A stretch of 64,000 bases of DNA from Batkoa obscura (taxonomy: Eukaryota; Entomophthoromycota; Entomophthoromycetes; Entomophthorales; Batkoaceae): positions 1 through 64,000 of the forward strand of contig JASVEC010000075.1 in NCBI GenBank assembly GCA_030770535.1. The letters are read 5' to 3'. Within the stretch, counting starts at the first letter, position 1; each line of letters begins with the position of its first letter. The position numbers and the translations under genes were made by a program. The notes below the pieces were generated by a model. It did no database searches. It was given only the letters and a program-made list of their open reading frames with translations, and was not told where the DNA came from. Below, in pieces: positions 55,959 to 64,000 of this stretch.

Positions 55959-56226
55959 GAGTATTATTAATCTCAAGGTTATTACAATTATTATCAAAAT
56001 TAAGATTGATATTTAAATTACACTTTGGAATAGTAAAGATGGTATTCATGTCCGTATTATCTTTAATATCGATATTTTTATTATTTTCTTCTTTATTTTC
56101 TTCACTATCTTGTTGCTGTTTTAATGACAAGTGATGTATCGTTGCTTCTGTTATTGTATTTTTAAAATTTAATGAATTATTAATAGAAGGTAATTTAATA
56201 GATAAATTTAATGTTAAGATGGACAT
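53165..56226 (-). CDS. RhoGEF (DH-PH) protein with polyQ and polyN tracts
   Basis: Guanine-nucleotide exchange factor for a Rho-type GTPase, expected to act in polarity or wall integrity. Exons are 55431-56226, 55080-55372, 54986-55022 (37 nt) and 53165-54927 (962 aa). The introns are 58, 57 and 58 nt with GTAAAT, GTAAGT and GTAAGA donors, and all phases agree. The N-terminal half is low-complexity, with 16 Gln near residues 90-105 and Asn runs near 535-575. The DH domain (about 615-810) begins RYYLIQELIETELNFLNNL and contains the conserved LILPIQRLTRYSLLLQ helix. A PH-like region follows (about 825-955, YDLKSRRRIKLFLYPTFIML). DNQDNQDNQ repeats lie near 285. The exact orthologue (Tus1, Rom2 or Gef1 group) is not clear. 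Confidence 0.9.
54332..54445 (-). repeat. Asn-codon (AAT) runs in the RhoGEF gene
   Basis: Two near-pure AAT runs encode about 20 and 12 Asn, separated by a short QQQKF stretch. They are likely length-variable. Confidence 0.9.
55912..55959 (-). repeat. Gln-codon (CAA) run in the RhoGEF gene
   Basis: Sixteen Gln codons, nearly all CAA. Confidence 0.92.
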
Positions 56227-56480
56227 AATAAATTTTTATTCCATTAATTATTGAATGGTATATAATTAAGTTTATTTGATCAAGTTATTATTGAAGATTG
56301 AGTAATTTGGATAAAAACTGATAGTGAAAATGAATTAAGTTTAATATGGGTTGGGTGTAGTTTAAGCCTTACTTTAATCAAGTTTTATTTGATTGGTGGT
56401 TGCTTAAATCATCTTATTGGTTCTTTTTTTCAAAAAATGCCATCATCGGCTTTCAAGTTTTCATTATTTTTAATAATAAT

Positions 56481-56506
56481 TTTATATAATTTTATATAAT
56501 TTTATA
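56481..56506. repeat. Tandem 10-bp repeat TTTATATAAT
   Basis: Two and a half exact units. Confidence 0.8.
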
Positions 56507-57632
56507 TTGAATAAGTTCACTTGTTTAATATATTAATAATATTATTTAAGCTATTTTTATTGATAGCATTTTTAATTTCATTTATTAATGCTTGAGTTAC
56601 AATTTATCAATTATTTTTCATGAACTAATGATAAATAAAATGTTTGAGGGCAAAGTGGAAATATTTTAATAAAATACTATTGTTTGAGTTTGAAATTTCT
56701 TCATTAAATAAAAATTAGATTCAAAATTAAAATGATGCATTAATAAAAATCTCTATTCTAACAAAAAAAATAAAAATAAAATATGGGTTTATTCTTTCTT
56801 ATTCTTATTAGCATAATTAAAGTCCATAGTAATAAAATCAAAATATTCATACTATTTTATTAATATTAATATTGATATTAATATTATTTATATCGTTATT
56901 ATCTATAGTGTTATTTATAGTGTTATTTATAATGTTTATTGTTGTTATTGTTACTATCATGTTTATATTATTATTATTATTAATATTCAGTTTTTCTATT
57001 TAAAATTCAATTAAACTCTATCTAGAATAATTAACCCCCGATCTTAACAATATTATAATTTCAATTAAGTGGCTGAACAATAATCAACCCTTTATTTTTT
57101 CTGTTATCAATTTTTAACCGTAACAATAATAAAAATAGCTCGATTTAACTTGTGGCTTAAAAATCTATTTGGGAGTTTATTTTCTACTTTTATTTTGCCA
57201 CTTTTCATCTATTTTTTTTGACTATTTCTCGATAGTAAGAAATATGGCACTTGTTTTTAATATCAATAATCAATTGATAAACTAAACTAACTAAATCAAT
57301 CTAAAGTCAATATAACGTAATAATGATTAATTAATTTATAATTGATATGGAAGAGACAGGTGATGCTATCAATTTCTCAAGTGATGGAAATTTCTAAATG
57401 AATAACGTTATTTAATTTAGAGTTTAAATTGTTTTTAATATGAATTCAAACTTCATTTTAAGAAAATCAAATTTCTATTTGAAACTAAATAAAAAAGTGC
57501 AATTAGCTAGTATTTTGAAGTTTTATTTTGAATTAATATAAAAGATAAAGTTATTGGGTTAATTTTTGAAAATATTAATTGAATATTCAATTTCGATAAC
57601 TCTTTTGTTTGAACATCAATTATGATTTTAAC

Positions 57633-57737
57633 ATATGGGGATGTGTTTTTGTGTTTAAGAATTTTATAACAATCTTTCTGTTCAAATAGTGCTTAAAAGA
57701 TAAAAAAAGTGATAAAGCCAAAAAAACATCCCCATAT
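57633..57737 (-). mobile_element. Short inverted-repeat element, copy 18
   Basis: Core 57637-57733 (97 bp) with GGGGATGT and ACATCCCC ends, flanked by ATAT/ATAT. Confidence 0.93.
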
Positions 57738-57923
57738 TCAATTATTATAAATATCAAAATGTAACTATTAGATTAATTTTATTTTAAAAAGAATATTTTT
57801 AAATAAATAAGTTTTTAACGTAGTTAGTTACTAATAATTGTTTTAAAGTTGGCAAAGTATTATTAATACTAAATTATTTTTTGTATGAGATCTTATGGAA
57901 TTTTATAAGTTTAGTAATAAATA

Positions 57924-58029
57924 ATATGGGGCTGTTTTTTTTGGTTTCATTATTCTTCCATTTTTTAAGCGCTATTTGAGTGGAAAGAGTGTTAGTAAAA
58001 TTTTTAAACAAAAAAACATATCCCCATAT
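57924..58029 (+). mobile_element. Short inverted-repeat element, copy 19
   Basis: Core 57928-58025 (98 bp) starting GGGGCTGT and ending ATATCCCC, flanked by ATAT/ATAT. The AAGCGCTATTTGAGTGGAAA centre is perfect. Confidence 0.94.
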
Positions 58030-58239
58030 ATTAAATTAGAATTAACTTTCGTTTATTTTTAAATTAGATCCTTAGTTAGTTTTACAATTTATTTATTATT
58101 AATATATATATCAATAATTTAAAATAAATAAAGATAAATTGTTAAACTAATAATAAGTTCTTTTTTATATATGAGTAAAAGTAATCAAATTTGAAATAGT
58201 ATAAATTTATTTTTATTATTATTACTAAAAACAATAAAC

Positions 58240-58345
58240 AAATGGGGATGTATTTTTGTATTTAAGAATTTTACTGACAATTTTTCCAGATAAATAGCGC
58301 TTAAAAAATGGAAAAATAATGAAACTAAAAAAAACAGCCCCAAAT
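58240..58345 (-). mobile_element. Short inverted-repeat element, copy 20
   Basis: Core 58244-58341 (98 bp) with GGGGATGT and ACAGCCCC ends, flanked by a direct AAAT/AAAT. Confidence 0.95.
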
Positions 58346-58522
58346 ATTGAATTATTTTAAATAAAAAAATAATAGCACTATTTAAATTATATTTAAAAGT
58401 TTTATTATTTTTTAAATTACTTGATTAATTATGTTAAAAAATATTTTGAATATTATCTATATTAATAAAACAACAGGTCTAAATACTATGTTGTTTTAGC
58501 TTAAAAATGAATCTTAATTATT

Positions 58523-58624
58523 AAATGAGGATGTGTTTTTTTTTGTTTAAGAATTTTACTAACAATTTTCCCACTCAAATAGTGCTTAAGAAAAAGCGAT
58601 GAAATCAAAAAAACACCCCTAAAT
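58523..58624 (-). mobile_element. Short inverted-repeat element, copy 21
   Basis: Core 58527-58620 with GAGGATGT and ACACCCCT ends, flanked by a direct AAAT/AAAT. Confidence 0.92.
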
Positions 58625-58740
58625 ATCTATTTAACTTTCTATACTTATGAGAAAAAAGTAATTTATTAAACTTTGAATGTTTATATATAACGAATCGTTT
58701 TCTCATTGTATTTTTTCAAAAAAATAACTTTTACGCTATA

Positions 58741-58838
58741 TAATGAGACTGTTCCTTTTGGCTTTGTCACTTTTTATTAAGCGCTATTTGAACAGAAACA
58801 TTGTTAATAAAATTCTTAAACAAGAGAAATACATTATT
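58741..58838 (+). mobile_element. Short inverted-repeat element, copy 22 (degenerate)
   Basis: Ends worn (GAGACTGT and ATACATTATTA), but AAGCGCTATTTGAACAG and AAAATTCTTAAACAA are clear. The target duplication is not certain. Confidence 0.8.
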
Positions 58839-58913
58839 AATGTTATTGTTATTTTAAAAACCTTTGAATACTATAACTTTAATGCTTTTATAGGATGTTT
58901 TTTTTGAAATTGA

Positions 58914-59019
58914 ATATGAGGATGTTTTTTTGGCTTCATTACTTTTTCCATTTTTTAAGCATTACTTGAGTGGAAAATTTGTTAGTAAAATTTTTAAATA
59001 CAAAAATACATCCCCATAT
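58914..59019 (+). mobile_element. Short inverted-repeat element, copy 23
   Basis: Core 58918-59015 (98 bp) with GAGGATGT and ACATCCCC ends, flanked by ATAT/ATAT. About 20 bp to its left is a lone GGATGTTTTTTTTG fragment. Confidence 0.93.
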
Positions 59020-59476
59020 TTTAAAATGAATATAAAGTATAATTTGTTAAATATCTTTTAGATTTTAAAGCAAAAATGTCAGTGCTTTCAAAAATTTAAC
59101 GAAAACTAATAATTGATTTTTAATATTACAACATAACTATTAAGTTACTATAGATTATAGTAACATATACTTTGAAATCAAACTATGACTAACAATTAAA
59201 TAAAAAAGATGTTGGTATTAACTTTAATTCTAAATTTAGTAGATTACATAGTGGCATCTTTGAAGTTGTATATTTGAACACCTTGTTTTTGTATTTGACC
59301 TTTTCATTTTTTTATAGAACTATATTTAACTTTAATTCGTTAATTTGGAATAATTAACTTTTTAGACCAATTGAATTCCTTATTATTTAAAACATAGAAC
59401 ATCATTAATGAAATCAATTAAAAGTTAAAATAACTAATCTATTGATTTAGTTTACAATGGGCGGTGAATTATGTAC

Positions 59477-59485
59477 TATATATAC
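59477..59485 (+). promoter_or_regulatory. TATA box of the first CENP-B-like gene
   Basis: TATATATAC lies about 33-41 bp upstream of the ATG at 59518. Confidence 0.4.
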
Positions 59486-59517
59486 AATGAGTATACCCAG
59501 TATATGCCTTACAAATT

Positions 59518-60306
59518 ATGAGTGAGTTAAATTTTATTAAAAGTGAATCTATATCTCCAAAGCAAAAGGAGAGGGTAGTATTGAGTATGGCACAAAGATT
59601 AGAAATTGTAAATCTAGGCGAGCAACATGAATTATCTCATCAAGAGATAGCCACTCAATTTAATGTAGGAAGAAGCACGGTGACAAAGATACTTCTAAAT
59701 AAAGAAAAAATTAAAAGGATAAGCAAAGGGGTTTCAAATGATTTAAGGAAAAGAATACGAACTAGTGAATTTGATGAGCTTGAAAGAAGGTTAGCAGTTT
59801 GGTGTACTAAAGATGCTATTATTAATGATAAAGGCATATTAGAATTAACTTCGGAGCATGACAGCTCTAAAATTGAAGAAAAAGCTCAAGAGCTTGCTAT
59901 TGAATTAAAATTGTCAAACTTTAGTCCAAATAGTAGATGGCTAGTTAAATTTCGTAGGAAATTTAAACTTGGGTTTAAGAACATTGTTAAAAGTAAAGAG
60001 GATAATAATCAATATGTAAATCAGAACATATATAATCAAATTGAGACTATTGGGTTCCAAAATTCACTCTTGTTTAATTCTAATTCTTCTGGCTTTAATA
60101 ATGAATTCTATGACTATAGGAATAATTTGGATTACAGCTCAGTTCTCCTTAACTTTAACAATAACCTTTGGCATAATAATTATCATACTTCTAGTCTTGA
60201 TGATATTTTTAATTATAGCAACATAAATGATTGCAACTATACTCAACCATATGTGAATGAATTTTATAATTTGTTCACTGATAATAATGATTTATCAAAT
60301 TATTGA
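59518..60306 (+). CDS. CENP-B/pogo-type HTH DNA-binding protein without nuclease domain (paralogue A)
   Basis: 262 aa. Residues about 20-65 form a CENP-B_N/psq-type helix-turn-helix: LSMAQRLEIVNLGEQHELSH, then EIATQFNVGRSTVTKIL. Residues about 85-160 look like the second CENP-B/Tc5-type DNA-binding domain (LERRLAVWCTKDA, SPNSRWLVKFRRKFKLGF). In pogo/Tigger transposases and CENP-B a DDE domain would follow. Here there is only an Asn/Tyr/Phe-rich low-complexity tail of about 90 aa, and the frame ends cleanly. It resembles a domesticated or newly built transcription factor using a transposase-derived DNA-binding half. The start ATG lies just after a TATA box. Paralogue B lies 1.8 kb downstream in the same direction. 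Confidence 0.85.
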   Translation: MSELNFIKSESISPKQKERVVLSMAQRLEIVNLGEQHELSHQEIATQFNVGRSTVTKILLNKEKIKRISKGVSNDLRKRIRTSEFDELERRLAVWCTKDAIINDKGILELTSEHDSSKIEEKAQELAIELKLSNFSPNSRWLVKFRRKFKLGFKNIVKSKEDNNQYVNQNIYNQIETIGFQNSLLFNSNSSGFNNEFYDYRNNLDYSSVLLNFNNNLWHNNYHTSSLDDIFNYSNINDCNYTQPYVNEFYNLFTDNNDLSNY

Positions 60307-60579
60307 TTTAATTTAATTAGCTATAAAGTTATAAGTCATTATAATAGCCTATTATTAAATTAATACGTAGCAAGTCTTTTATGTCAATATTTACTTTGTA
60401 TCTCTGTGCGATTACTTTTTGAGCTTTAGTTACTCTTCGATTTTAATTGAAAACCAACTTTCTGTACATTTCTATCACTTTGACCTCTACTTATAAGTAT
60501 ATCTTTAAAATTTCAAGGATATAAACCAACCGAATATTTAAATGAAAATAAATTTAAATACAATAGTTCTAATTTCAAT

Positions 60580-60686
60580 AAATGGAGCTGTTTTTTTTTG
60601 GCTTCATCACTTTTTCATTCTTTAAGCACTATTTGAGTGAAAAATTCGTTAGTGAAATCCTTAAACATAAAAATACATCCTCAAAT
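60580..60686 (+). mobile_element. Short inverted-repeat element, copy 24
   Basis: Core 60584-60682 (99 bp) starting GGAGCTGT and ending ACATCCTC, flanked by a direct AAAT/AAAT. Confidence 0.94.
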
Positions 60687-62077
60687 ATTGCTTTGGTTTT
60701 TAGAATATTATAAAATAATAATTATTTTAAAAGTAAAACTTCTTCAACTAGTTTGTGACGATACTCTTATGAATAATCTTTTATTATCTATATATTAAAT
60801 GCAACTATGTGGATCCATTATAACTAAATCTGATACATTATGATAAATTATTTAGTCTTTGGGAATACCAACATTTATTGAATTTTATATTTGATATCTT
60901 ACATAACATTTTGACAACGTATCTACTTTTGACCAAAATAATTTGCTTTTGTATAAACGTCAAGATCCTTTCAATGAATCTATTTTACTTATATCACAAA
61001 AAATTATATAGTTAAAATTTCAAGTGCTTTTTTTAATTTTATAACTTCCATTCTATTTTATCAATGGAAACCTATTAAATATTGACGTTTTAAAACTTAG
61101 AATTCCCTTAAAAACTAGAATCCTTTAACAAATAGTCCAAATTAGATTGCTTTGTTACTAATTTAATATAAACATAATATAGATATTTTAATTCTGTATT
61201 TGTTAGATACAAAAATAGGAAAAATCTTTATGATTAAACTCATCAAATACAAAATAAAAATGCCCATCTTATGTTTAAATCAAACCAGTAGTATCTGAAT
61301 TTTGAATTTTAAGTGTCATTTTCCTTTTTTGATTTAGTAGAATAAATTATGTTAAATGTTTTAAATTATATTATATTACTAAAAAATAAAATTTAAATTA
61401 ACTGAAGCCTAGAATATTAGGATAATATAAAGCTAAATTTAGTAAATTACTTTCTGAATTTTGAAACAATGACATATTTTATTTCGTAATATAAAATTAA
61501 TGATTTGGAAAGCATGAGATAAATAGAACTAAATTTAGTAAGTTTTAACCTCATGGTTTTTATACTTATTAAAGATCTTAGCTATCACTCAGTATCTCAA
61601 TGATTCTACAGCAATATCAAAGGTAAGCTAGATTGGTTTATGAGATTTCGCCGTTTTCGTTCTCAAATGAGCCCTATAAAATAACTTTAATTAGTTTTTG
61701 AACTCTACACTAGAATCATTTCGTGACTCATAAAATTGGCCTTATTGAATTAAAAACTGCGCATTTTTTTAAACGCAGCAATTTTGTTTTTTTGAAGCTT
61801 ATGTAAGAAAAATGAATACTTTTCTTGCAAATATAAACAAAATAGTATGTATATATTTGGGATTTTTATATAATTTAATTATAAAATATTTCCTTAACTG
61901 ACCTTACATCCCATAATTTTAACAGTGTTTATTTTAGAGTAAAAAAAGTTGACCAAGAATAAAATTCTACTGCGTAAAATAGGGAACAAAATGAAAAATA
62001 GCAAAAATTAAATGATGATATAGTTAAAAGTTCTTACAGTGAGAATGTGGCGTTTTAATAAAAGGTTGATAAAAAAG

Positions 62078-62085
62078 TATATAAG
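62078..62085 (+). promoter_or_regulatory. TATA box of the second CENP-B-like gene
   Basis: TATATAAG lies 27-34 bp upstream of the ATG at 62112. Confidence 0.5.
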
Positions 62086-62111
62086 CATTAAATTCAACAA
62101 AATCTCAACTT

Positions 62112-63107
62112 ATGGCTGAAAGTGAAAACTTTATTGATAAATCTAAAAAAGTGGGGAGGACAACTTTGAGTATGAATGAGAAGCTTAAAATTATAGAATT
62201 AGCAGGTAAACATACACATCAAGAAATCGCAAATCAATTTAACGTTGGACGTAGTACAGTTACTAAAATTTTATCGAAAAAGGATAAAATTATTGATTCA
62301 AGCAAGGGTATTTGTATTGATTTGAGAAGAAGAGTTCGGTCCAATAGCTTTGGTGACATTGAGAAAAAAGTATTAGAGTGGTGCGCCAAAGATGCAAAAT
62401 TGGACAATCAAGGAACTTTAACTTTAAACACAAGATATGACAGCGAAAAAATAATTAAAAAAGCAAAAGAAATAGCAAACGAGATGAATCAGCAGCATTT
62501 TTTTGCAGATAATGTATGGCTAATGAAATTTAGGCGGAGATTTAGGCTCAACTTTGATATTAAAAAGCTTAATGATTCTGAGAGCTTTGAAAATAACTCC
62601 GAGCCTAGTGTTTGTAACCAAAACCAAACCTCTATGTTTAATGGCGATGAATTTAATTATGATAGTAATGGTAATTGGTTTGAGGCAAACGACATGGGGC
62701 TTGACTTTTTATATAACCACAATAATGCAGTTTATAACAATTTATTGAATCACGTTCAAAGTAATGTAAGTAATATTAATATTCAAGATAATGAACTTGG
62801 CCTAAATTCGTATAGCTATAGTAATCAATGCCTTGAAAATAATGCTAAAAGCCCATATATAATGGACTCGGCTATCCCATCCCCATTTTTAACTCCCTTG
62901 AGTCAATCTTCGCAAAGCATTGAAAGCTTTTTACTTCAACAAAACGACCTTTATGCTTTAGATGGTTTTAATCCAATGGGCAACGATAATGAGTTCAATC
63001 AATCAACATCATCTAATACCCTTTTTCCTTACCCTATATCCTTTTCTACTAACCAACTAAATCCCAAACCAGAAGATTGGACTTCAAACCAACATAATAA
63101 TCTGTAA
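62112..63107 (+). CDS. CENP-B/pogo-type HTH DNA-binding protein without nuclease domain (paralogue B)
   Basis: 331 aa, paralogue of the gene at 59518. The HTH (about 15-60) reads TLSMNEKLKIIELAGKHTHQ, then EIANQFNVGRSTVTKILSKK. The second DNA-binding region (about 75-150) includes IEKKVLEWCAKDAKLDNQG and NVWLMKFRRRFRLNF. The core QFNVGRSTVTKIL is identical in both paralogues. The remaining 170 residues are Asn/Ser/Gln-rich with Phe, Tyr and Leu (SPFLTPLSQSSQSIESFLLQ), like an activation domain. No DDE/D catalytic region is present or seen in other frames nearby. A DNA-binding regulatory role is inferred; targets are unknown. Confidence 0.85.
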   Translation: MAESENFIDKSKKVGRTTLSMNEKLKIIELAGKHTHQEIANQFNVGRSTVTKILSKKDKIIDSSKGICIDLRRRVRSNSFGDIEKKVLEWCAKDAKLDNQGTLTLNTRYDSEKIIKKAKEIANEMNQQHFFADNVWLMKFRRRFRLNFDIKKLNDSESFENNSEPSVCNQNQTSMFNGDEFNYDSNGNWFEANDMGLDFLYNHNNAVYNNLLNHVQSNVSNINIQDNELGLNSYSYSNQCLENNAKSPYIMDSAIPSPFLTPLSQSSQSIESFLLQQNDLYALDGFNPMGNDNEFNQSTSSNTLFPYPISFSTNQLNPKPEDWTSNQHNNL

Positions 63108-64000
63108 AATAAGATATAACTATATCTTCCTTAAAAATAATAAAATAATAAAATAATAGTAATATATATATTGCATTATTATAATGAGTTCTATTATAGC
63201 CTTCTGAGCTATGATGAAAACTTTAGTTATCCTTGTTTGAGCTCCATTTTTCGACCCTACCTAAATTGAGTAGTGTTTCAATACAAAAAGAAACATCTTA
63301 TAATGTATAAAGGTGAATAAATATGATAGAAAAATCAAATATAAGAATCAACTATATAAACAAAGTGGTACCCTAAAAAAATCTTAAAAACTACTCAATT
63401 GCTCTAAGGCTAAAAATTTGGACAAATTTTTTTTGGTCACTTATTCACTTATTAAACTCAATTAAGTCATATAAAGTTCCTCACTAATATGATGAACTTG
63501 TTGAAAAATTTCCAAGTGTAACACTTTAAATGATTTGATTGGGGGATTGAATTTCAAATTTCTTGAGAAAAATTAACTGCGGTACTCAACCTATCTAATT
63601 TATTTTGGAATTACTAGTCTATAGACTTTATCTCTTGATAGATATCTTCACATATAAGAAGGTGTTAAATTCGTTACAAAACTTGTGAACATATTTAAAT
63701 CAAGTATTAGTAAAATTAGTAATGGATTTCAATAAAAGGATCATAAGCTATTGGGAATAAAGACGGTAGAATTAACTCATATCTATGAATCAGAGTAACA
63801 TTTAAAGAACTCCTAAGAACAAACTAAATTTCTTTTATTGTAAAAATAGTTTTTCGGCCTAAAAGTATAATTTCAAAAATGTAATTTCTTAATTTAACCT
63901 ACTTTCTAATAAGATTCTTAGTTTCATATTAACTATGATTAAAATTAAAATTGAAGTCATTACGATCATTATAGTAAACATTAGGATAGTTTAGTGAGTT
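63108..64000. other. Right-edge intergenic stretch
   Basis: AT-rich, without coding character, element copy or RNA gene that I can recognise up to the window end. Confidence 0.5.

Larger units (their letters stand above)
56227..59517. other. Element-rich gap before the first CENP-B-like gene
   Basis: No gene seen. The left part is RhoGEF promoter and simple repeats; the right part carries six element copies between 57633 and 59019, plus a short end-like fragment at about 58891-58910. Confidence 0.6.
60307..62111. other. Gap between the two CENP-B-like paralogues
   Basis: No gene seen. Element copy 24 lies at 60580-60686. The rest is AT-rich with no repeat of the paralogue coding sequence, so the duplicated unit did not visibly include flanks. 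Confidence 0.55.

Noticed and set aside
8967-60686. CRISPR-like array reading of the repeated short elements
   Set aside because: Copies are dispersed over 50 kb in both orientations with target duplications, and the genome is eukaryotic.
8967-60686. Solo LTRs or SINEs as an explanation for the ~98-bp repeats
   Set aside because: They have inverted, not direct, terminal sequences, and no TG..CA ends. They also lack an A-rich tail and polymerase III boxes, and the 4-bp duplications abut GGGG/CCCC precisely.

Overview
The window is nuclear DNA of a very AT-rich ascomycete-type fungus. The reasons are four Zn2Cys6 (zinc-cluster) transcription factors, a Btn1/CLN3 homologue, fungal Hsp104, Cox12, a Pbi2-type protease inhibitor, a GPI-anchored cysteine-rich wall protein, and many short introns (about 48-79 nt) with GTAAGT/GTAAAT-like donors and, in several, a TACTAAC-like branch site. 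Retention of CSN1, SF3A3 with several introns, and an ABCB8-type transporter argues against a reduced budding yeast. An early-diverging ascomycete is my best guess, but the sequence does not fix the species.

Layout. 0-7.6 kb: tRNA-Ala(AGC), a secreted CAP/PR-1 protein, 4 kb of empty AT-rich DNA, then a two-exon zinc-cluster factor. 7.6-11.3 kb: gene-poor, with four copies of a short inverted-repeat element. 11.3-17.8 kb: a small four-helix membrane protein, a second zinc-cluster factor, COX12, a tail-anchored protein, a GPI-type protein and a tail-anchored TPR protein. 18-24.4 kb: a Vps73-like sugar porter, a third zinc-cluster factor, BTN1 (three exons) and a second CAP protein. 25.9-27.2 kb: an F-box/LRR gene relic. 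28.9-31.6 kb: HSP104. 33.9-36.5 kb: divergently arranged PBI2-like (four exons) and CSN1 (five or six exons). 38.7-40.2 kb: a P450. 43-48.8 kb: SF3A3/PRP9, an ABCB8-like mitochondrial half transporter and arginase, all on the plus strand. 49.4-51.3 kb: a fourth zinc-cluster factor with a 13-nt microexon. 53.2-56.2 kb: a RhoGEF with polyN and polyQ runs. 59.5-63.1 kb: two paralogous CENP-B/pogo-type DNA-binding proteins without a nuclease domain.

The most striking signal is a repeat family, not a gene. About 24 copies of a ~98-bp element sit in the intergenic DNA. Each starts GGGGATGT and ends ACATCCCC, shares an internal AGCGCT core, and in intact copies is flanked by a direct 4-bp A/T duplication (AAAT, ATTT or ATAT). 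This is a miniature inverted-repeat transposon with no coding capacity. Two pairs are fused through a shared ATAT, and seven copies lie within 3.1 kb around the first CENP-B-like gene. No transposase that could mobilise it is visible here.

Most genes are ordinary housekeeping or regulatory genes with no operon-like organisation. Gene models were assembled by hand from reading frame, splice sites and family knowledge. Exon joins that restore both phase and a family motif are given high confidence.
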